From positions 65,262,001-65,326,000 of the forward strand of contig NC_060213.1 of NCBI RefSeq assembly GCF_021130785.1: a stretch of 64,000 nucleotides of DNA, given 5' to 3'. The notes under the pieces are model-generated. The model saw only the letters and a list, made by a program, of their open reading frames with translations. It searched no databases and was not told the origin of the DNA. This stretch comes from Homalodisca vitripennis (Eukaryota > Arthropoda > Insecta > Hemiptera > Cicadellidae). The position numbers and the translations under genes were made by a program. Below are positions 58,848-64,000 of this stretch, in pieces. Each line of letters starts with the position of its first letter. The stretch's first letter is position 1.

Positions 58848-59033
58848 TGCATAAACATCTTAATCTCCCTTTTTGGAGTTAAACAAAACAACAAATTAAA
58901 TTTGTTTAAACATGAATTTAGGATTAATATTCGGCAAGGAGATCATACTCCAAATTTGTTGCTCCCACTGACTTTGGAGACCATGCTTTATTTTTGGAAA
59001 ATTAAAAATGCAGAAGTAAACATTGACCGTGAG
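58848..59033 (+). pseudogene. RTE-type reverse transcriptase fragment
   Basis: A + frame open from 58737 to 59051 contains CINILISLFGVKQNNKLNLF, then FRINIRQGD, then PNLLLPLTLETMLYFWKIKN and VNIDRE. This follows the order of the RTE-clade RT region just before the catalytic FADD: a YI-NI helix, a GVRQGD-type turn, SPKLF, an LE-L-W helix, and INIDGE. RQGD lies at 58932-58943. The FADD motif that should follow is not readable, the upstream palm is missing, and only about 60 residues are recognisable. It is a short, old fragment, distinct from the LINE at 27-29 kb. Confidence 0.55.
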
Positions 59034-59051
59034 AGCTGTACAATGTTCTGA

Positions 59052-60215
59052 ATCTGATCCGAACTTATATGAGGTAATTAAACAGAACTTGCCAACTCAA
59101 GAACTATATACCTTGATTTTTTAAATACACTTTTTCCCAGAATATGAATTAATACAACGTAGCATAGAAGTAACCGACAGTAAGTAACGAAAGGGGAAGG
59201 GTCATATGGCATATTTTCTGCCCTTTGACCATTTAACACCGAAAATAAAAGTTATTGTTTGACAACGGGAAGCTATGTATAAAAGCATACTACAAATCAT
59301 ATAGGAAAATGTCAACTGCTAATATTTTCTGTTACTAATGGGAGAAATTCGCTGACTGACATTATTCAAAATTTATTTAATTGTTTCCCTAAAGAATTGG
59401 TAAAATTTACATTTTTTACAATAGTTGCCCTTACATAATTAATGGGCTGCTTGAAATATAAAATAATCAATAATAGATGTGCTATTATAGGTTTAAAAAA
59501 CAGATTATATTGCAATATAAGTTTTAGTTTAATACAGCGTTGTATCTTGTCCATTGGTAATGTGATTAATGATTATACAATACAAAGATGTGCGTATGTA
59601 CTGAAGGTTTGTTAATATACTATCGTAGAATACTTCAGATATTATATACGATGATTTTACATATTATACAATACTGCTGTCCTTGAAATTTTGTATAGGT
59701 TCTTTAAGTGTAGTCTGGTTGTACCTTCCTTTGTTATAGTTATAAACACTGGCCGAAAGCGCTTTCGAGGTTTTTCTTTTCGTAAATTATAAAATACTTT
59801 TATTAAGATGTTTTTTAGTATAGATGGGAACCAAAAAATAAATTATTTGCAACTCGTTGTGAACCAGGATTCTGTATGTTTTTTACACATAATTCCTTTA
59901 AGTATTGAACTGTGTACTGTAAAAATATGGTTACTAAGCATACCCTATTACTATGCTTTAAGTACTACTTTATATACTTACTTAAACTTTAGGATATCTT
60001 ACGTTCTAACCAATGAGCACCAACCTGTGAACAAAATACATGATTAAAGTAATGCCATTTATGTGAGGATAAATATGTTATGTTCACCCTCGGTAACGAT
60101 AATAAGAATTGTTAGACACTAACAACTTCTGTCCAGTATGGCCAGCAGTATTTAGTAATGGATATATGGATATATATTATAAGTAATGGATTGTAATACA
60201 TAACATATGACTACT
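59052..60215. other. A+T-rich stretch with nothing recognised
   Basis: No continuation of the RTE fragment can be read. The frames at 59366-59554 and 59808-60047 have no motif. Confidence 0.55.
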
Positions 60216-60583
60216 GAAGGAAACCGGATTTTCCGGGCATTCGACATCGTTTAGTAACACTCAGTTTCGGGATCTGCAATTTGATCTTTTACTCACGTTG
60301 AATAACTAACCTAACACATAACTCCATTCTAAGAGTGGAGTTGACCCACAACAAGGTTGTTGCGATTCCTGATTTATGCCCGTCACAACGTTCTGCTATG
60401 ATTTGTTTATTTTTACCTACATTTTAGTTATGTGTCACTTTAATTATTTACCTGAAAATGAGATTAGATTGCAGATCAAGAAAAGTAGTGTTACTGATTT
60501 TTTGTATTACTGAACGATATGAAATGTCTGGAAAAAGTTTTCTTTGCTTCATAACCCTTCCATCGTCAAAACAAACTTCAACC
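60216..60583. mobile_element. Inverted-arm element, copy 3 (most diverged)
   Basis: The left arm starts GGAAACCGGATTTTCCGGGC and includes GGGATCTGCAATTTGATCTT. The right arm has GAGATTAGATTGCAGATCAA and AAAAGTAGTGTTACTGATTT, ending CCATCGTCAAAACAAACTTC. Arms and ends match copies 1 and 2. The hairpin motif is decayed (CTGAAAA...AGAAAAG). No target duplication was found. Confidence 0.65.
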
Positions 60584-61685
60584 AAAGAATACGATTATTA
60601 TTGCTCATTTATTGGTTATATTTGGCCTTGTAATAAATTATATTTCAATATTAATGTTATAATTCAATACAGGAATATTATAGACATATTTGTACGTGTA
60701 TGTGAAGACGAAACAGCAATCATTGTATGATTCACTAAGGTTGGCAGTTGACATCTACTTCGCTCGAATGTCGGACTTAACAGTGGGTTTAAGAATAATA
60801 ACAGGATATTTTTGTCATCAGCGTCATCACGAAATTCTTTTTGCGTGGTGTTGTGAATGTTTAATTACTAATAACATTTTTGTAATATTATATTGTAGTA
60901 TTATAATAATGAATATGATAATGAATCATGCAAAAAACCTATTTTAAATCAATAGTTTAGTTATAATATCAGTGGTAACTAGTTACAATTGTTAGATTTT
61001 TACGATTAAAGCTAAGTATTGTGAAGGACAGGTTTCAGAAATCTGCTAAGATTAATAACATTTTCAGTAGTTAAATTAAAGAAAATAGTTTAAAATTTGG
61101 AGTCATCTAACGGAACATGAATCGCAACTGAATATTTTTGGTTCAAATTAAATGCAGGGTCTCCATCTTTCTGCAACAGGAGGCTACCTCTGACAGGTAA
61201 CAATGTATAAGCTTCTTACGCAGGACTGGGACGGCATAAACAAGAAAGTCCACGTCTAGTCAGTAGAGGGGTAAGTGCTTTATTATACGTCACAGAGACA
61301 TTCCCGTACATTGCACAGTCAGCATACATTTTACTTCCAAAGGAATGAAAACATTCTACATCACCGTGCTTGAGTTTAGTCGGAAGTTTTTATTTATCAA
61401 TTTAGTAATTATATATATTTCTTTTATAGTTAATACCAGTCGTAATATCTATCGATGACAAAAATATACTGAAGCCTATTGTGCACCAGAATCAAATACT
61501 GTTTTAAAATTTTATGCTGCAAATGAAAGCAAATCATCAACTCGATTTGGAATACCCTGACGCACATTTTCCACAGATAAATTTCTCTTGATATTGTGGA
61601 AAATCATTTCATGCATATGCTATAAAATCAGTCTACCTTGCTGTTTGTTTTCTAATATTGCAGATTAATATTATTCAGATAAGTT
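60584..61685. other. A+T-rich stretch; GC-richer patch at 61150-61320
   Basis: No gene was recognised. The patch with CAACAGGAGGCTACCTCTGA and GGACTGGGACGGC is unidentified. Frames at 60458-60730 and 60690-60947 carry no motif. Confidence 0.5.
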
Positions 61686-61832
61686 TTTTTTTTTATCTCA
61701 TTTAAGCTATGCCGGCTTTGAAGTGCAATAGTTTTTGTATTAAAGTACAAAGTACATGATTGGACCTCCCCGGGATTTGAACCCGTGATCCCTCGGTTAG
61801 AGAGCCGAGACTATTAGTCTACAGAGGAGGAC
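61686..61832 (-). mobile_element. Intact tRNA-headed SINE with 11-bp target duplication
   Basis: The element reads on the minus strand: a tRNA-like head (61832 to about 61763), a short body, and an A-rich tail at the 61686 end. TCAGATAAGTT occurs exactly at 61675-61685 and 61833-61843, immediately outside both ends. Head, tail and flanking duplication together define a complete SINE of about 147 bp. It would have been mobilised by a LINE reverse transcriptase. The perfect duplication suggests fairly recent insertion. Confidence 0.9.
61763..61832 (-). tRNA. tRNA-like head of the SINE
   Basis: GTCCTCC pairs with GGAGGTC in the acceptor with one mismatch. CTCGG/CCGAG forms the anticodon stem with an 8-base loop (CTCTCTAA). 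GGTTCAAATCC is a good box B. The loop size and a mismatch in the T stem show it is not a working tRNA. The ancestral identity is uncertain: CTC (Glu) or TCT (Arg) can be read depending on loop alignment. Confidence 0.65.
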
Positions 61833-62183
61833 TCAGATAAGTTAAACCTACCTCATCTGAATATGGTACATAAAAATATTATAGATGTATATAAATGACC
61901 TTACTAGTTAAATTACTAGAATAGTTGGTTCGTTACACCCTACTCGTTATTTTTAACACAACCGTTGGTGTTTTAACGACCATAGTTATCTGACCAAAAT
62001 GTAGGTTATGTTGTAGTTAACTGGATTGTTCAAGCGTTCGTTATTGTTATAATTGTTATACATCTCCTGTGGGAATAACTACAAATTTTTGAATGTCATA
62101 GAACTGTCATAAAATGGCGTTAATAAGACAATGTGTGTTTTTTGACTATTCATCAATTTAAGATTTTTGAGAGTACAACTAAC

Positions 62184-62188
62184 TATAT

Positions 62189-62252
<64 letters not shown>
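62184..62252. repeat. (TA)n microsatellite
   Basis: About 69 bases of TA with one interruption near the left end. Confidence 0.95.
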
Positions 62253-62256
<4 letters not shown>

Positions 62257-62292
62257 GTCACCTCAGACTAAATACCAATCATAACAAAATAT

Positions 62293-62520
62293 TTAAACAC
62301 TAAAATTAAACCGAATATAAAAAAAAACTGAATGTATCATGAGGCAAAACATGTAGAGAAATATTTCATATTAAAATTTAATTTTCCATGTACTTTCATT
62401 TATACGAATAAGAACACTTTTATGCGTCATTTTCATGTCAAGTTCTTTTTTTTCTATGAGTCTCATTCTGCCTAGATAGGACTACACGCAGAACATTCTA
62501 GAATTAAATTACATATAAAT
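62293..62520 (+). repeat. Probable family A 3' fragment
   Basis: CTGAATGTATCATG and GAGAAATATTTCATATT match, in order, parts of the family A copies near 9850-9960 and 30470. The opening segment is absent. Confidence 0.35.
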
Positions 62521-62742
62521 TTGAAGATTTCCATGTAACCTTAACGAAACCTGTATTGACACGTGGTGTGGTATAGTTTTTGCACTATCGCGTTAATTTT
62601 TAAAAAGTTGTGTAGTATATCTTAGGATGCAGGCTGATAAGATTAGTTAGTATTTGAAGAAGGCCTCTTCCTAATACCACTACGAGACTGGAGAGTTAGG
62701 ATTGGTTTATTCTCAATCCCACCATTTGGCCTAAACAGGATT

Positions 62743-62757
62743 ACCGGCAAAGCCGGT
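62743..62757. repeat. Small GC hairpin
   Basis: ACCGGC-AAA-GCCGGT, a perfect 6-bp stem. It may be incidental. Confidence 0.5.
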
Positions 62758-63806
62758 TTATTTTCAGTACCACATTAAGGCAGCCGGCAATCTTGTTTTA
62801 TGTTGTAGTTGTAAATATAAATATTAAATGTTAAAATTATTCTTGTTTTTTAACAAAGGGAGATTTTGTGACCAAGCTCAAGGTACCATTTTAATATGAT
62901 AAAATGCCTCCAGAATTAAATATAAAAGTATGAAAAATGTTAATAAATATTATATAATATTCAACTTACTAATATTATACAAATTCTTGTACTCTTAGCA
63001 GTGAGGTTCTTTATCATTGTAAAAGATTTTTATTTTTATTATTATTATTTATTAGGTCTAGGATTTTATTTACAGTGTGTAATTCTATGGGTGAAATTTT
63101 ATTAAATTGGTATGGTACATATTATAGTGAATATTAAAAATATTTTGGTACATCAGACATGTAACACTACACCTTCTGTTGTACTAATGAGAGAAATTAG
63201 TAAGTACAAAATATCAGGTCCTGAATAATTCCATATAATTGAAAAGTATTGTCTTGTCCTTATTTGTTCCATCATTCTTATTGGAAAGTGTTATAACACT
63301 ATAACAAAAGGAAAGCCAAATATTTCTATCAGTTGAATTCAAACTTGCCATGTCAAAAACAGAATAGCCAGACACTGAACCCTATCCTTCCGGACTATCT
63401 AAGGATTTTCTTTTGTCTTGTATCATCATTTAGGCTTGACTGGTTATCAATAAGGTTCCATGTCCTTTTATATTTCAAGGAACGTATTTCCACGACAGTT
63501 AAATCCTTGATCCTTATGTATCATTGTCTTTCGTATCCAGGAAATGATTTGGATCTAGTAGTACAAAAGCTTACCGTTCATATTATCATTATTGTAAATG
63601 AGCAAAGTTGCAATTACATCCTGAAAACTTGATCAACTCTTTCTAGATGATACATGAAATGCTTCGTTTAAAAATGAATGCATATAGCTATAGTTTTAGT
63701 AAATTGTCCCGATAAACTTTTGAAATGAAAAAAATGTGGTAATACCACAATTTATGATTTTCCGTATTTTTAGTCCCTTAGCTTATGGAGTGCAATATCA
63801 ATAAAG
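62758..63806. other. A+T-rich stretch with nothing recognised
   Basis: The 99-codon + frame at 63333-63632 has no recognisable motif and is probably chance. Confidence 0.5.
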
Positions 63807-63952
63807 GTACATCATGGCGAATATACATCAGGTATAAAGGGACAGAAGGGCAATGTAAGGGCCAGACAGGGCGCGTGTTGCTGTCGGATCCTTGTCTCTC
63901 GGGGATCGCTCAGCTGTCAAGTACAGATACACCCTTCAGCCCTCCGTGCTTC
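63807..63952 (+). repeat. Dispersed repeat, copy 2 of a pair
   Basis: Partner of 57205-57352, same orientation. The copy may continue to the window end (64000), where the sequence stays GC-richer. Confidence 0.55.
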
Positions 63953-64000
63953 GCCCTTTATGCTACCTTCCACGCCAAGTTAAGACCTTCATTTATGTCT

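Noticed and set aside
1..64000. Bacterial-type systems, CRISPR arrays, or viral insertions
   Set aside because: The DNA is plainly eukaryotic nuclear; no spacer-repeat structure, operon, rRNA or virus-like reading frame was seen.

Overview
This is a stretch of A+T-rich animal nuclear DNA, roughly 70% A+T by eye. It is almost certainly from an insect. The evidence is a decayed mariner transposon with TA target duplication, two kinds of non-LTR retrotransposon remnant, a tRNA-headed SINE, long (TA)n and (TG)n tracts, and no long open reading frame. Several repeat families, such as the one with the core GCTGAGCGTTAGCGAAGCC, look to me like repeats of leafhopper or sharpshooter (Hemiptera) genomes. 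That is memory only and unverified. I found no intact protein-coding gene and no exon I can assign to a known host gene, so the window is best read as intergenic or deep intronic DNA built from transposon debris.

Layout. 1-7.4 kb: the end of a retroelement-like repeat (about 40-520), then featureless A+T-rich DNA. 7.5-10.9 kb: two copies of an abundant repeat (called family A here). One carries a nested inverted-arm element flanked by an 11-bp direct repeat. A diverged tandem duplication follows. 10.9-18.5 kb: mostly blank, with a palindrome built around a (TA)n core at 16.2-16.5 kb. 18.5-20.3 kb: a second copy of the repeat seen at the start, a 945-bp mariner with a dead transposase, and a short palindromic MITE-like element. 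20.3-27.2 kb: mostly blank, with a diverged direct duplication near 23 kb and a compound microsatellite at 26.1 kb. 27.2-29.3 kb: the 3' part of a non-LTR retrotransposon on the minus strand, bounded on both sides by (GT)n. 30-34.2 kb: two more family A copies, a GC-rich island and a clean 70-bp tandem array. 37.6-41.3 kb: a short duplication, a family A copy with a second nested inverted-arm element, a GC-rich island and a degenerate array of about 130-bp units. 42.2-43 kb: a cluster of three tRNA-like sequences in direct and inverted orientation. 44-50 kb: a G-quadruplex-capable tract, a promoter-like site cluster and a decayed 58-bp minisatellite. 50-64 kb: mostly blank, with a GC-rich island containing an RFX X-box match, a small RTE-type reverse transcriptase fragment, a third inverted-arm element, an intact SINE with target duplication, and a dispersed repeat pair.

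Nothing here forms a working gene set. The most interesting material is repeat biology. The three inverted-arm elements are one family with defined ends, and one copy has an 11-bp flanking duplication. Each arm carries a conserved CTGAnGA-hairpin-CGAAA motif recalling part of a hammerhead ribozyme core. The tRNA-like cluster sits inside its own flanking inverted repeats.
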